Positions 49,533-58,521 of a stretch of 64,000 nt of DNA are shown piece after piece. Position 1 is the first letter of the stretch. Each line of letters begins with the position of its first letter. A program made the translations under genes and the position numbers. This stretch comes from Streptococcus anginosus (GTDB taxonomy: Bacteria; Bacillota; Bacilli; Lactobacillales; Streptococcaceae), in the NCBI RefSeq assembly GCF_900636475.1, contig NZ_LR134283.1, forward strand, positions 1,054,001 to 1,118,000, written 5' to 3'. Under the pieces are notes generated by a model that was not told where the DNA came from, made no database searches, and saw only the letters and a program-made list of their open reading frames with translations.

Positions 49533-49786
49533 TAATTTCTCTGCCCAAAAAGTCCGTCTGGTAGGTCATGAAATCCCTTGCCCTCTTGATAGTTGGCAAA
49601 TTTCCCTAATAGAAACTGATAAGCATCCAAACGGCTCTCATAACGAATCGCAGCTTCTTTAGCGCGTTCATCTTTATCTTCCTCATAAACTTTCTGACTC
49701 TCTTGAAGAGCCATTTCGTTGATTGCCACCTGAGTTTTGACCCAAGCTTCAAAATCCTTTAAAAATTCTTGTTCGTACGTCATCAT
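49529..49786 (-). CDS. DUF1912 family protein
   Basis: 85-residue soluble, charged, helical protein (SQKVYEEDKDERAKEAAIRYESRLDAYQFLLGKF...GKGFHDLPDGLF), matching from memory the streptococcal DUF1912 family. Two adjacent ATGs are possible after AGAAGG. Function is unknown. It follows the DUF438 gene by 7 bp on the same strand and precedes the T-box unit. Confidence 0.82.
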   Translation of the reverse strand: MMTYEQEFLKDFEAWVKTQVAINEMALQESQKVYEEDKDERAKEAAIRYESRLDAYQFLLGKFANYQEGKGFHDLPDGLFGQRNY

Positions 49787-49793
49787 ATACCTT

Positions 49794-51158
49794 CTAATCT
49801 ACTCCTCGGTAGAAATCTTCTTCAATATCACGGAAAGGCTGAATATCTTGAACATATTCTAGCACCCCTTGAAACTCTCCTGCTTCATCTCGCACTGCCG
49901 CATACGTCACATGAACAAATTTTCCCCGCGACTCAGACTTGAACCACATAACAAACTTGTCTCGCTTGCCTTCACGCAATTCCTTAAAAATAAAGCGCAC
50001 CTTTTCCAAAGACTTAGGCGGGTGGCACAGCTCGACATTGCGCCCCACTTGACTCGGCGTCCGCTTGAAAATCATCTCATCGGCTGGCACACTGTCATTG
50101 TAGTACTGGAAAATATCCTCCTTATTGACAAAGGTAATCTCCATCGGCAGATGATTCAAGATTAGATTTGCCTCTTCCACTGACAAATAGCCATGTCCAA
50201 ACGGCTGTTGGGTCTGTCGATCAAAATTGTTTTCTGCCTTTTTCTTTTTTGGTTTAAAGGAAATGGTGACCTGCCCATCAGGCGTCTCAATGACTTGCTG
50301 AATAGTACCGTCTGACACCAACTCGTCACGGGCTGCCGCTTCGCTTCCAGTCTTCTCAGCAGTCTCTTTTTCTGCCTCCGTGAATGATTGACGAGCTGGT
50401 ACCCACTTTTCAGCCGGCTTGATAATCGCATAGCCATAGGCATCACTTTCTTCTGCAATTTTCAACCAATCGTCCTGTGTGAAAGATTCCAGCAAAATCA
50501 TAAGCAAGATGGATTCTTCCTTGAAAATCATCGCCTCAAATTCAGCCGCAAAATTTTCAAATGTTGCTCGAGCTGGCTCGATACCTAGGTTAGACAAATC
50601 TTCAGCAGCAGTCTTTGCTTCCTGAAAAAGCTCTCGAATCTGGTCGTCCACACCCCACATAACCTTGGGTGGTGAGTCATGACCGTATTTCTCCATAATC
50701 GGAAACATCAGCTCTTCCTTGCGCTGATAATGAATGTCAAATTGACCGACCAAGCCCAGCTGGCGCATCAACCCCTTTTCCAACTCTGTCTTCATTTCTG
50801 CATCATCTGTTTGAGCATAGGTATCAAGGAGGCGCCGGATCCGCAACAGAGCCGCTCTCAGAGCCAGATTTTCCTGCTTAAAAATTTGAACTGGATGTCC
50901 TGGATGATCTGTGTCAGCCACTTCTACATTTTTCACTGCTCCCTTAAAAAGATTCGCATGAACATTGCAAAGCGACATAACATCCTCAAAGGTTACACCC
51001 GTATCCGAGTTCATCAGTTCGTGCTCCATAAGACTGATCTCAATAGCCGAAACACCTGTAAAATGCTTGTTAAACTGCTCTTGAACCTCTTCTGCTGTTG
51101 CACCATGGTGCAAATCCAGCAAAATGGATTTTAAAATCTCAATTCGTTCATCTGCCAT
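49794..51158 (-). CDS. DUF438-hemerythrin-PAS protein
   Basis: 454 residues: DUF438 at the N-terminus (about 10-75), a hemerythrin-like HHE domain (about 80-235, with HPGHP, FDIHYQRKEELMFPIMEKYGHD and EEESILLMI-like Glu residues), a charged linker (260-315), and a C-terminal PAS domain (about 330-445, LPMEITFVNKEDIFQYYND). Such proteins bind non-haem iron and may sense or handle oxygen or nitric oxide. The partner is unknown. The start overlaps the DUF1858 stop by 1 nt (TAATG), so both are translated together. Confidence 0.9.
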   Translation of the reverse strand: MADERIEILKSILLDLHHGATAEEVQEQFNKHFTGVSAIEISLMEHELMNSDTGVTFEDVMSLCNVHANLFKGAVKNVEVADTDHPGHPVQIFKQENLALRAALLRIRRLLDTYAQTDDAEMKTELEKGLMRQLGLVGQFDIHYQRKEELMFPIMEKYGHDSPPKVMWGVDDQIRELFQEAKTAAEDLSNLGIEPARATFENFAAEFEAMIFKEESILLMILLESFTQDDWLKIAEESDAYGYAIIKPAEKWVPARQSFTEAEKETAEKTGSEAAARDELVSDGTIQQVIETPDGQVTISFKPKKKKAENNFDRQTQQPFGHGYLSVEEANLILNHLPMEITFVNKEDIFQYYNDSVPADEMIFKRTPSQVGRNVELCHPPKSLEKVRFIFKELREGKRDKFVMWFKSESRGKFVHVTYAAVRDEAGEFQGVLEYVQDIQPFRDIEEDFYRGVD

Positions 51159-51391
51159 TAGTCTAGCCCCACCACTTCATAGCCATTTGCTTCTAATGTC
51201 ATGACAATTTTATCCATAGGGGTTCCCTCTAACTTAGAACCTTGCTTTAACGACACCTTGCGACCAACCGTATTGCGCATGATTGGATTGGCAAGCGGCT
51301 TAAAGCCGAGCTCCACTAAAATTTCTAACACTTCTGGGTGCTTGTCAATTACTTCTGCCACAGGAATTGATACATCAATGATGTTATCCAT
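51158..51391 (-). CDS. DUF1858 protein partner of DUF438
   Basis: 77-residue soluble protein with the DUF1858 core (IPVAEVIDKHPEVLEILVELGFKPLANPIMRNTVGR). In iron-sulfur repair proteins such as ScdA a similar small domain precedes a hemerythrin domain, so this pair looks like a split version of that arrangement (inference). TGAGGTG precedes the ATG, and TATAAT lies about 25 nt upstream. Confidence 0.85.
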   Translation of the reverse strand: MDNIIDVSIPVAEVIDKHPEVLEILVELGFKPLANPIMRNTVGRKVSLKQGSKLEGTPMDKIVMTLEANGYEVVGLD

Positions 51392-51703
51392 TTTTCACCT
51401 CATGAACATTTTTCTATTATTATAACACAAAAAGCGGTTGCTTTCTAAGCAAAATCAACACATTCCTTATCTTTGCCTCATTCCATTTTTTGGAATCAAT
51501 CATCATCTATAACTATTTTTAATATAGTATAAGTAATTGTTATAATAAAATGATTTTGTATTTTTCACAAATAAAATAATTGATAGCCCCTCTTTTTAAA
51601 GCAAAATATTTCACAAACAAAAGAAAATTTATTAAATCACGGATTTGAAAACGTTTTTATAATCGTGATATAATAATTTCAAAAACAGGATGAAGGAGAT
51701 AGT
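51392..51703. other. AT-rich divergent control region (DUF1858 / FabK-like gene)
   Basis: 312 bp without a gene. It holds TATAAT for the DUF1858-DUF438 unit near 51417, a 17-bp inverted repeat ATTCCA-N5-TGGAAT at 51480-51496, and the promoter with cre for the FabK-like gene at 51645-51674. Confidence 0.55.
51645..51674 (+). promoter_or_regulatory. Promoter of FabK-like gene with overlapping cre
   Basis: TTGAAA (51645-51650), 18 bp, TATAAT (51669-51674) with a TGA extension. TGAAAACGTTTTTA (51646-51659) matches 13 of 14 positions of the CcpA consensus and covers the -35 and spacer. Confidence 0.65.
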
Positions 51704-52636
51704 ATGTCTATTACAACTTTACTAAACATCAAATATCCAATTTTTCAAGGTGCTATGGCGCAAATTTCTCACTATCAGTTGGCTGCTGCTGTTTCAGAAG
51801 CGGGTGGCTTGGGGATTATTGCTTCAGGTGGTATGACTGGCGACCAATTGCGCGAAGAAATTCGTGAATTGCGTAAACTCACAGACAAACCATTCGCTGT
51901 TAACGTGATGCTGATGCTGAAAAATGTCGAAGAGCTTGTGAATGTTATCATCGAAGAAAAAGTTCCTGTTGTGACAACTGGTGCTGGCACTCCTAAATTC
52001 ATTCTGCCCGCTCTCAAAGAAGCAGGTATCAAGGTTATTCCGGTCATTGCCAGCGTGAAACATGCTAAAAAAATGCAAGAATTAGGGGTTGATGCTGTTA
52101 TCGCTGAAGGATCCGAAGCAGGTGGTCATATCGGTAGTACAAATACTATGGCTTTGCTGCCACAAATTGCTGATGCAGTTGATATTCCCGTAATTGGTGC
52201 AGGAGGTATTGCAGACGGTCGTGGACTTGCCGCTGCTTTCGTTTTAGGTGCACAAGGAGCTCAACTCGGTACGGTATTTCTCGCGTCAGAAGAATGCCCA
52301 ATCGCTGAAAGTTATAAAGAAGCCGTTCTCAAGGCAAATGATACAGATACAGCTGTCACAGGCAGGAGGGCGGGTGCCCCCGTTCGTTGTATCCGAAACG
52401 AAATGACAGACCATTATATAGAACTTGAAAATAAAGGTACCAGCCGTGAGGAATTGGAAGAGATTACTATCGGTGCTCTCTCAAAAGCTGTATATGGCGG
52501 AGATACCAAAAACGGCTCCATGATGTGCGGTCAAATTGCTGGTATGATAAAAGAAATCCGACCATGCAAAGAAATCATTGAAACAATCGTCTCAGATGCA
52601 CAAAAAGTATTGGAAAACACAGAGATTTCCTTGTAA
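51704..52636 (+). CDS. FabK-like enoyl-ACP reductase / nitronate monooxygenase family flavoprotein
   Basis: 310-residue FMN TIM-barrel protein of the FabK/2-nitropropane dioxygenase family. YPIFQGAMAQIS, GLGIIASGGM, VVTTGAGTP, EAGGHIG and GAGGIADGRG are conserved. It is similar to FabK but lies alone, outside a fab cluster, so it may be a paralogue with another substrate. AAGGAGA precedes the ATG. Its promoter carries an overlapping cre-like site. Fatty-acid reductase activity is possible but not proven by sequence. Confidence 0.82.
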   Translation: MSITTLLNIKYPIFQGAMAQISHYQLAAAVSEAGGLGIIASGGMTGDQLREEIRELRKLTDKPFAVNVMLMLKNVEELVNVIIEEKVPVVTTGAGTPKFILPALKEAGIKVIPVIASVKHAKKMQELGVDAVIAEGSEAGGHIGSTNTMALLPQIADAVDIPVIGAGGIADGRGLAAAFVLGAQGAQLGTVFLASEECPIAESYKEAVLKANDTDTAVTGRRAGAPVRCIRNEMTDHYIELENKGTSREELEEITIGALSKAVYGGDTKNGSMMCGQIAGMIKEIRPCKEIIETIVSDAQKVLENTEISL

Positions 52637-52680
52637 AATAGAAAAACTTGTAGAAAACGATCTCTACAAGTTTTTCTATT
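52637..52680 (+). terminator. Terminator of FabK-like gene
   Basis: AATAGAAAAACTTGTAGA and its perfect complement surround an 8-nt loop directly after the stop codon. Confidence 0.88.
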
Positions 52681-52917
52681 GCTGAAGGAGTTAAAAATAT
52701 TTGCGTTTCATTTTAGTTGCTCAACTTCTGTCGTCTATTTGTCATCTGCCTCAAACTAGACTCACTCATGAACAAGTCCATTTACCAAATGCTCTAAAAT
52801 ATCAATAGCATTGCTACAGGATACCTTCTTTGCAATTTTTACATCCTAATTCTTTGAACTTTCGTTGTTAGGAGGTGCCTTGTATATTATTCTAACATAC
52901 AGTAAAAGTACTTTATA
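52681..52917. other. Intergenic stretch, possible gene remnant
   Basis: 237 bp with no intact gene. On the minus strand one frame reads FKELGCKNCKEGIL then a stop, with a CxxC pattern, and other frames are broken. It may be the debris of a small gene, but I cannot identify it. Confidence 0.3.
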
Positions 52918-53349
52918 TTATTTTCCGTCATTTTCAGCACGTTCTTGCCCCCACCAGTAAGGCATGAGTTCTCCCAAAGTAATCGTTTCTCGTTTTTCAA
53001 AATCCAACATAAACTCCAGATGACGATTTTCAGGATTCAACTCCATTAGAAATTCTCTACACGCCCCACAAGGCATACCAGAACCTCCGCCATAAGGCGG
53101 TTTATCACGAAAAGCCAATACTCGTTTCATTTTTGTCTGTCCAGAATACTGATACATATTAAAAGCTGCTGCCCTTTCAGCGCAGAGATGAAAAACACCA
53201 CAGGTTCCTTCAAAGCAAAAGCCGGTATAAATCTTTCCATCCTCTGCTTCAATAGCTGCTACAACATGATTAGCGTACACAAAGGGCGATACCTCATGCG
53301 GATCATAGAGCTTCTTGGCTTCTTCATACATTTTTCCCCAAATATCCAT
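52918..53349 (-). CDS. Cytidine deaminase-like zinc protein
   Basis: 143 residues of the cytidine deaminase superfamily. The zinc ligands and catalytic Glu are in HLCAERAA (about 78-85) and PCGACREFL (about 113-121). It is shorter and differently arranged from housekeeping Cdd, so the true substrate (a nucleoside or blasticidin-like compound) is uncertain. AGAGGAT precedes the ATG. It begins 1 nt after the rlmD stop and is co-transcribed. Confidence 0.82.
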   Translation of the reverse strand: MDIWGKMYEEAKKLYDPHEVSPFVYANHVVAAIEAEDGKIYTGFCFEGTCGVFHLCAERAAAFNMYQYSGQTKMKRVLAFRDKPPYGGGSGMPCGACREFLMELNPENRHLEFMLDFEKRETITLGELMPYWWGQERAENDGK

Positions 53350-53350
53350 T

Positions 53351-54709
53351 CTAATCCTCTTTCCTTACCAACTTCACTACAGCCTCGGTCCGGGCTGTGT
53401 GGGGAAACATATCCACAGATTGAATATAATGAACATCGTAGACCTTGCTCAATTGCACCAAATCTCTAGCTAGAGTAGAGACATTACAGGAGACATAAAC
53501 CATTTTCTTTGGTGCATAACGAACAATCGTTTCAAGCAGCTTATCATCTAAGCCAGTCCGTGGCGGATCCACAATCAAGGCATCTGCTCGGTAACCTTCC
53601 TTGTACCAACGAGGAATAATGCTTTCAGCAGTCCCAGCCTCATAATAAGCATTGTCAAAGCCCATCTTCTTGGCATTTCGCTTAGCATCCTCAATAGCTT
53701 CTGGTATAATATCCATGCCACGAAGAGACTTTACTTTTTTAGCAAAAGCAAAGCCAATCGTTCCCACACCACAATAAGCATCAATCAGGCAATCCTTTGA
53801 ATCGACATCCAGAGCCTTAACTGCTTCACTGTAAAGCACCTCTGTTTGCTCTGGATTGAGCTGGTAAAAAGCCCTAGGCGATAAGGAAAACTCGTAATCC
53901 AAAACACCTTCCTGAATGGTTTCTTTCCCCCAGATAATCTCCGTCCTATCTCCATAGATTTCACTTGATTTTGTCGTATGGTAATTGACCGCCACTGTTT
54001 CCAACTCTGGAAATTCTGCTGACAAATCACGAATGACTGGAGAAAAGTCCAACTTCTTTCCCGTAACAAAAATCATCTGCACCTGTCCCGTTTTTCGAGC
54101 CCTGCGAATCATAACCGTCCGAACGCCGGCATTTTTTCTCTCATCATAAATAGGAAAATTGTACTTCCCCAAAAGGAGGGCCACTTTATTGATAATTCTC
54201 TGCGTTACCTTATCTTGAACCAGACAGTTTTTCAAAGAAATCAGATAATGAGAATTCTGCGCATAAAGACCCGCTTTTACATCTCCCTTAAATTTCCGTG
54301 TTTGAAACTGCAACTTCGCTCGATAATATTGAGGTTCTTGCATACCAATCGTTGGACGAATCTCGTAGTTTTCATAACCTTGAGGTGCAAATTTTTTCAA
54401 AGCCTGCCGCAACAGATCCGTCTTAAACTCCAGTTGCTTATCATAATGCAAGTGCATAATCTGGCAGCCCCCGCATTTTTCATAAATCTCACAAGGAGGC
54501 TCTACTCGATACTTAGAGCGTTTGTTAATCGTCAACAGTTTTGCTTCGACAAAATTACGCTTAACCGTCGTGATTTGACAAAAAATATCCTCACCTTTTA
54601 AAGCACCTGGTACAAAGACCAATGTCTTTTTATAAAATCCAATCCCTTCCCCGTTGATTCCCATTTTTTTGATTTTCAAGGGGATTTTTTGTTTTACTTT
54701 CAGATTCAT
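53351..54709 (-). CDS. rlmD: 23S rRNA (uracil-C5)-methyltransferase RlmD-like
   Basis: 452 residues: an N-terminal TRAM domain (about 1-60), an iron-sulfur Cys cluster ([12 protein letters not shown]), and a SAM-binding domain with [13 protein letters not shown] and the catalytic Cys in [14 protein letters not shown]. It makes m5U in 23S rRNA. Firmicutes carry two or three paralogues, so the exact position is not certain. TAAGAT ends 6 nt before the ATG. Only 37 bp separate it from divergent recX. Confidence 0.9.
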   Translation of the reverse strand: MNLKVKQKIPLKIKKMGINGEGIGFYKKTLVFVPGALKGEDIFCQITTVKRNFVEAKLLTINKRSKYRVEPPCEIYEKCGGCQIMHLHYDKQLEFKTDLLRQALKKFAPQGYENYEIRPTIGMQEPQYYRAKLQFQTRKFKGDVKAGLYAQNSHYLISLKNCLVQDKVTQRIINKVALLLGKYNFPIYDERKNAGVRTVMIRRARKTGQVQMIFVTGKKLDFSPVIRDLSAEFPELETVAVNYHTTKSSEIYGDRTEIIWGKETIQEGVLDYEFSLSPRAFYQLNPEQTEVLYSEAVKALDVDSKDCLIDAYCGVGTIGFAFAKKVKSLRGMDIIPEAIEDAKRNAKKMGFDNAYYEAGTAESIIPRWYKEGYRADALIVDPPRTGLDDKLLETIVRYAPKKMVYVSCNVSTLARDLVQLSKVYDVHYIQSVDMFPHTARTEAVVKLVRKED

Positions 54710-54715
54710 AAGCCT

Positions 54716-54740
54716 ATCTTACCATATTTTGAGGTATAAT
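54716..54740. promoter_or_regulatory. Overlapping divergent -10 elements of rlmD and recX
   Basis: TAAGAT on the minus strand (54716-54721) ends 6 nt before the rlmD ATG. TATAAT on the plus strand (54735-54740) ends 6 nt before the recX ATG. Both lie within a 37-bp intergenic region. Confidence 0.6.
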
Positions 54741-54746
54741 AGAATC

Positions 54747-55523
54747 ATGAAAATTACAAAAATTGAAAAGAAAAAGCGGCTTTATCTCTTAGAGCTGGAT
54801 GAGACGGAAAAACTGTATATCACCGAAGATACCATTGTTCATTTTATGTTATCAAAAGGCATGAACATTACTGAGCAAGAGCTGAAAGAAATCCAAGAAT
54901 ATGCTCAATTTTCTTATGGAAAAAATCTGGCATTGTATCATCTTTCTTTCAAGCAGCGTACTGTAAAGGAAGTCAATGATTATTTGCGCAAGCACGACAT
55001 GGAAGAGGAAACGATTGTTCACGTTATTGACAACTTAAAAAAAGACAACTGGCTAGATGATGCCAAATATGCTCATGCTGTTATCAATGCTAACCTCTTG
55101 TCTGGAGACAAAGGTGCATATGCACTCAAGCAAAAGTTAATACAAAAAGGAATTGCTGCTTCTATCATTGATGATGAATTACATCAACATGATTTTACAA
55201 ATCTAGCAGAAACAGTTGCTCAAAAATTACTCAAAAAATATCAAGGGAAGCTTCCAGAAAAAGCGCTTCACGATAAAATCTTACAACAGCTCATCAATAA
55301 AGGCTTTTCCTATGAAGAAGCAAAAATAGCTTATCAAAGCCTTACCATAGAAAACGATGACGAAAAACAACAAGAATTGCTTTACAAAGAATTAGACAAA
55401 CAATACCGCAAGTATTCCCAAAAATACGACGGCTATGATTTAAAACAACGCCTCACCCAAGCACTCGCTCGCAAAGGCTACGATTTTTCTGATATTGCTA
55501 GCGCTCTCAGAGAATATCTATAA
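54747..55523 (+). CDS. recX: RecA regulator RecX
   Basis: 258-residue protein of tandem three-helix repeats ([56 protein letters not shown]) that binds RecA filaments and limits recombination. The frame is open to 54654, but ATG 54747 ([14 protein letters not shown]) matches the family. A TATAAT ends 6 nt before it, so the mRNA may be leaderless, although a GAGG lies further upstream. It is divergent from rlmD. Confidence 0.93.
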   Translation: MKITKIEKKKRLYLLELDETEKLYITEDTIVHFMLSKGMNITEQELKEIQEYAQFSYGKNLALYHLSFKQRTVKEVNDYLRKHDMEEETIVHVIDNLKKDNWLDDAKYAHAVINANLLSGDKGAYALKQKLIQKGIAASIIDDELHQHDFTNLAETVAQKLLKKYQGKLPEKALHDKILQQLINKGFSYEEAKIAYQSLTIENDDEKQQELLYKELDKQYRKYSQKYDGYDLKQRLTQALARKGYDFSDIASALREYL

Positions 55524-55609
55524 AAAATGTAAGGTTTATTTATGTTTTTTCATGAAAATATGTTACAATAAGAGCGATAACCTGATTAATTGTAGAAAGT
55601 TGGTAGAAG

Positions 55610-56143
55610 ATGAAGCTTCCAAAAGAAGGCGACTTTATTACAATTCAAAGTTATAAGCATAATGGAAGTCTGCACCGCACTTGGCGCGACACCATGGTAC
55701 TAAAAACAACAGAAAACGCCATTATTGGTGTCAACGACCATACCTTGGTCACAGAAAGTGACGGGCGGCGTTGGGTGACACGTGAGCCAGCTATTGTCTA
55801 TTTTCATAAAAAATATTGGTTTAACATTATCGCTATGATCCGCGAAAATGGGATTTCCTACTATTGCAATCTAGCCAGCCCCTATTATCTTGATGCAGAA
55901 GCATTAAAATACATAGATTATGATTTAGATGTCAAAGTCTTCACCAATGGTGAAAAGCGATTGCTGGATGTAGATGAATACGAGCGCCACAAGCGGCAAA
56001 TGAACTATTCCAATGATTTAGATTACATTCTCAAGGAGAATGTGAAAATCTTAGTAGACTGGATTAATAATGAGCGTGGACCTTTTTCACAAGCCTATGT
56101 CAATATTTGGTACAAACGTTATGTAGAGCTAAAGAATCGCTAA
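55610..56143 (+). CDS. ntdP: Nucleoside tri/diphosphate phosphatase (DUF402)
   Basis: 177-residue DUF402 protein. The core contains [32 protein letters not shown] and CNLASPYY, with acidic metal ligands around DYDLDVKVF. Relatives hydrolyse nucleoside tri- and diphosphates, and the S. aureus member affects virulence. The ribosome binding site is weak (GTAGAAG). It follows recX by 86 bp and has its own terminator. Confidence 0.88.
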   Translation: MKLPKEGDFITIQSYKHNGSLHRTWRDTMVLKTTENAIIGVNDHTLVTESDGRRWVTREPAIVYFHKKYWFNIIAMIRENGISYYCNLASPYYLDAEALKYIDYDLDVKVFTNGEKRLLDVDEYERHKRQMNYSNDLDYILKENVKILVDWINNERGPFSQAYVNIWYKRYVELKNR

Positions 56144-56150
56144 AGTTGCC

Positions 56151-56171
56151 AAGGGACCTCCGGTCCTTTTT
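56151..56171 (+). terminator. Terminator of ntdP
   Basis: AAGGGACC pairs with GGTCCTTT around a 3-nt loop and ends in five T. Confidence 0.85.
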
Positions 56172-56262
56172 GATTTTCAAAGAACAATTTCTTGCAATTC
56201 AAACTTATTTTATGTATCATATAGAAAATACTTTGATGAATGAGCACAGAAAGGAAGAAACA

Positions 56263-56580
56263 ATGGCTTTTACAAATACACGTGGACGTTATGCCAGCTT
56301 TGGCGTTGTAACAAGTTTGCCAGATGACATTATTGATTCTTTCTGGTACATCATTGATAATTTTTTAAAAGGTGTGTTTGAATTAGATGAACTTCTTCGA
56401 TTTGAACTCATCAACCATCAAGGAAAATTAACATTTCGATTTTCCGAAGCAAGTCTATCAACTACTGTCTCTTTTGATTTTAATGACGCTTTCGATCCAT
56501 TTTTTCCACGAGAAATCTTTGTGACTGACAATAATGGTAAAGAAACTATTATGCTGCCAGATGAGTATACCTTGATGTAA
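56263..56580 (+). CDS. DUF960 family protein
   Basis: 105-residue soluble protein. RGRYASFGVVTSLPDDIIDSFWYIIDNFLKGVFEL and the acidic C-terminal half are typical of DUF960, a family common in lactobacilli and streptococci and sometimes linked to staygreen-type domains. The function is unknown. The frame is open to 56107, overlapping ntdP, but ATG 56263 has AAAGGAAG at proper spacing and the ntdP terminator lies between. Confidence 0.82.
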   Translation: MAFTNTRGRYASFGVVTSLPDDIIDSFWYIIDNFLKGVFELDELLRFELINHQGKLTFRFSEASLSTTVSFDFNDAFDPFFPREIFVTDNNGKETIMLPDEYTLM

Positions 56581-56640
56581 TGGTATATTAAGTAGAGCAT
56601 ATGTGATGATACAACCACTCCTTAATGTACGAAAACACAT

Positions 56641-56677
56641 AAAAGCCCTCATAGAACCATTCTATTGAGGGCTTTAT
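56641..56677. terminator. Bidirectional terminator, DUF960 / cvfD
   Basis: AAAGCCCTCA/TGAGGGCTTT outer arms and a TAGAA/TTCTA inner pair lie between the convergent genes. Confidence 0.82.
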
Positions 56678-56705
56678 ATTGAGTATTTAAAGTCTGCTTT
56701 GATGC

Positions 56706-57080
56706 TTATTCATCAGTTTCTTCTTTTGATTGATTCAGAAAATCCATTGCTTCCTTGGTCCAAGTCGGCAAACTTTTGGCGAGCGGTGCAAAACCAATCT
56801 TGTAACGGTCATTTGAAAAGCGATGGCGTTTAGGCAAATGATGCTTCTCTTCTTCCAGAGTTCTCATTGACAAACTAGCCTTACCTGAAAATTCATCATA
56901 GTCCATCACTTGCACCAAGACCTGATCGTCAACATGCAGAATTTCATGGATATTTTCGATATAGCCTGTCCGAATTTCTGAGATATGAATCAATCCCATG
57001 GCACCCGTTTCTAGTTCCACAAAAGCACCATAAGGCTGAATACCAGTAATTCGGCCTTTTAGTTTTTCACCAATTTTCAT
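56706..57080 (-). CDS. cvfD: CvfD-like S1-domain RNA-binding regulator
   Basis: 124 residues with one S1 domain (about 3-70, GEKLKGRITGIQPYGAFVELETGAMGLIHISEI) and a basic tail (EEEKHHLPKRHRFSNDRYK). The pneumococcal homologue CvfD is a post-transcriptional regulator, and the Bacillus relative is YugI. The frame is open to 57158, but ATG 57080 has GAGG before it. It starts 1 nt after the stop of the HAD-cyclophilin gene, so the two are translationally coupled. Confidence 0.88.
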   Translation of the reverse strand: MKIGEKLKGRITGIQPYGAFVELETGAMGLIHISEIRTGYIENIHEILHVDDQVLVQVMDYDEFSGKASLSMRTLEEEKHHLPKRHRFSNDRYKIGFAPLAKSLPTWTKEAMDFLNQSKEETDE

Positions 57081-57081
57081 C

Positions 57082-58482
57082 TCAATCCTCAATCTCAATG
57101 GTTTCAATGACAACATCCTCAAGCGGTTTATCCATTGCACCAGTTTCAACTGCCGCAATCTTATCTAACACTTGATAAGAAGCCTCGTCTAGCAATTGCC
57201 CAAATACAGTATGCCGGCGATCCAAATGCGGCGTTCCACCATTGCTTGCATAGATCTCAGCAATCGGGGCTGGCCAACCACCTCGTTCCAATTCCTTTTG
57301 TGCATAAGGGATCTTGCTATTTTGCACGATGAAAAATTGACTGCCATTTGTATTTGGACCAGCATTAGCCATTGAAAGTGCTCCACGGATATTGTACAAT
57401 TCTGGTGAAAATTCATCCTCAAACTTTTCACCATAAATGGATTCGCCACCCATGCCCGTACCAGTTGGGTCACCACCTTGAATCATGAAATCCTTGATAA
57501 TGCGGTGGAAAATCACGCCATCATAGTAGCCATCCTTTGACAAAGCGATAAAATTCGCTACTGTCTTCGGCGCTTGCTCTGGAAATAGTTGAATTTTCAA
57601 ATCTCCGTGGTTGGTTTTAATAGTCGCTTTCGGACCTTCTGTTTTTTCAATCGTCACTTGCGGAAAATGCAATTCTTTTTCTACCATTCCTAACTCCTCT
57701 AAGGCATAAAAAATGCCGTCTTCTTCTACTGTTTTTGTCACAAAGTCAGCCTTTGCTTTGATCTTTTCATGGGAAATCCCCATAGCAACGCTGATACCTG
57801 CATAATCAAACAACTCTAAGTCATTGAGTTCATCTCCAAAAACCATCACATTCTCAGGCTTCAACCCTAGATGCTCCACAACTGTCGCAACTCCAGATGC
57901 TTTTGAACCATTTGTCAGAACCACGTCTGATGAATGCGGATGCCAGCGAACCAAGCGCAACTGTTCTCCCAAGTCTTTTGGCAATTGCAAACTATCTCCA
58001 ATATCTTCAAATGTCCACATTTGATAAACGTTGTGATCTTGATAAAAATCCGGCTGAATAGGTAAATTAGGATAAACAATATCAATGGCTTCATCAATAA
58101 GCGGTGTTCGCGTCGAAAGCGCTGCCTCATGACTACCAACGAGACCAAAGTCAATCCCAACTTCCTTCGTCCACGCAATGTATGCCTCCACCATTTCCTT
58201 GGGAATGACATGCTGGACAACTACATTTCCTTTTTTATCCTCTACATAGGAACCATTTAAAGTGACAAAGAAATCCGGCTGCAATGCTTTCAGCTCTGGA
58301 ACTACACCAAAAATCCCTCTCCCTGAAGCAATTCCTGTCAAAATTCCTTTTTCTTTTAGCTGTTTAAACACCGTTTTGATAGAGTCCGGAATATAGCCAG
58401 TCTCTTTCACTCGCAACGTCTCATCAATATCGAAAAAGACGATTTTGATTTTTTTGGATTTATATTTTAATTTTGCGTCCAT
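57082..58482 (-). CDS. Fused Cof-type HAD phosphatase and cyclophilin-type prolyl isomerase
   Basis: 466 residues with two domains. Residues 1-265 are a HAD-IIB phosphatase (DIDETLR nucleophile, [12 protein letters not shown] metal loop). Residues 275-466 are a cyclophilin ([46 protein letters not shown]). It has no signal peptide, so it is cytosolic. It would join sugar- or nucleotide-phosphate hydrolysis to protein folding. This fusion is typical of streptococci, but the reason for it is unknown. GAGGGAG precedes the ATG, and cvfD follows with a 1-nt gap. Confidence 0.93.
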   Translation of the reverse strand: MDAKLKYKSKKIKIVFFDIDETLRVKETGYIPDSIKTVFKQLKEKGILTGIASGRGIFGVVPELKALQPDFFVTLNGSYVEDKKGNVVVQHVIPKEMVEAYIAWTKEVGIDFGLVGSHEAALSTRTPLIDEAIDIVYPNLPIQPDFYQDHNVYQMWTFEDIGDSLQLPKDLGEQLRLVRWHPHSSDVVLTNGSKASGVATVVEHLGLKPENVMVFGDELNDLELFDYAGISVAMGISHEKIKAKADFVTKTVEEDGIFYALEELGMVEKELHFPQVTIEKTEGPKATIKTNHGDLKIQLFPEQAPKTVANFIALSKDGYYDGVIFHRIIKDFMIQGGDPTGTGMGGESIYGEKFEDEFSPELYNIRGALSMANAGPNTNGSQFFIVQNSKIPYAQKELERGGWPAPIAEIYASNGGTPHLDRRHTVFGQLLDEASYQVLDKIAAVETGAMDKPLEDVVIETIEIED

Positions 58483-58521
58483 AATCTCCCTCTAGGAATT
58501 ATTCTGCTTTCTATTATACCA

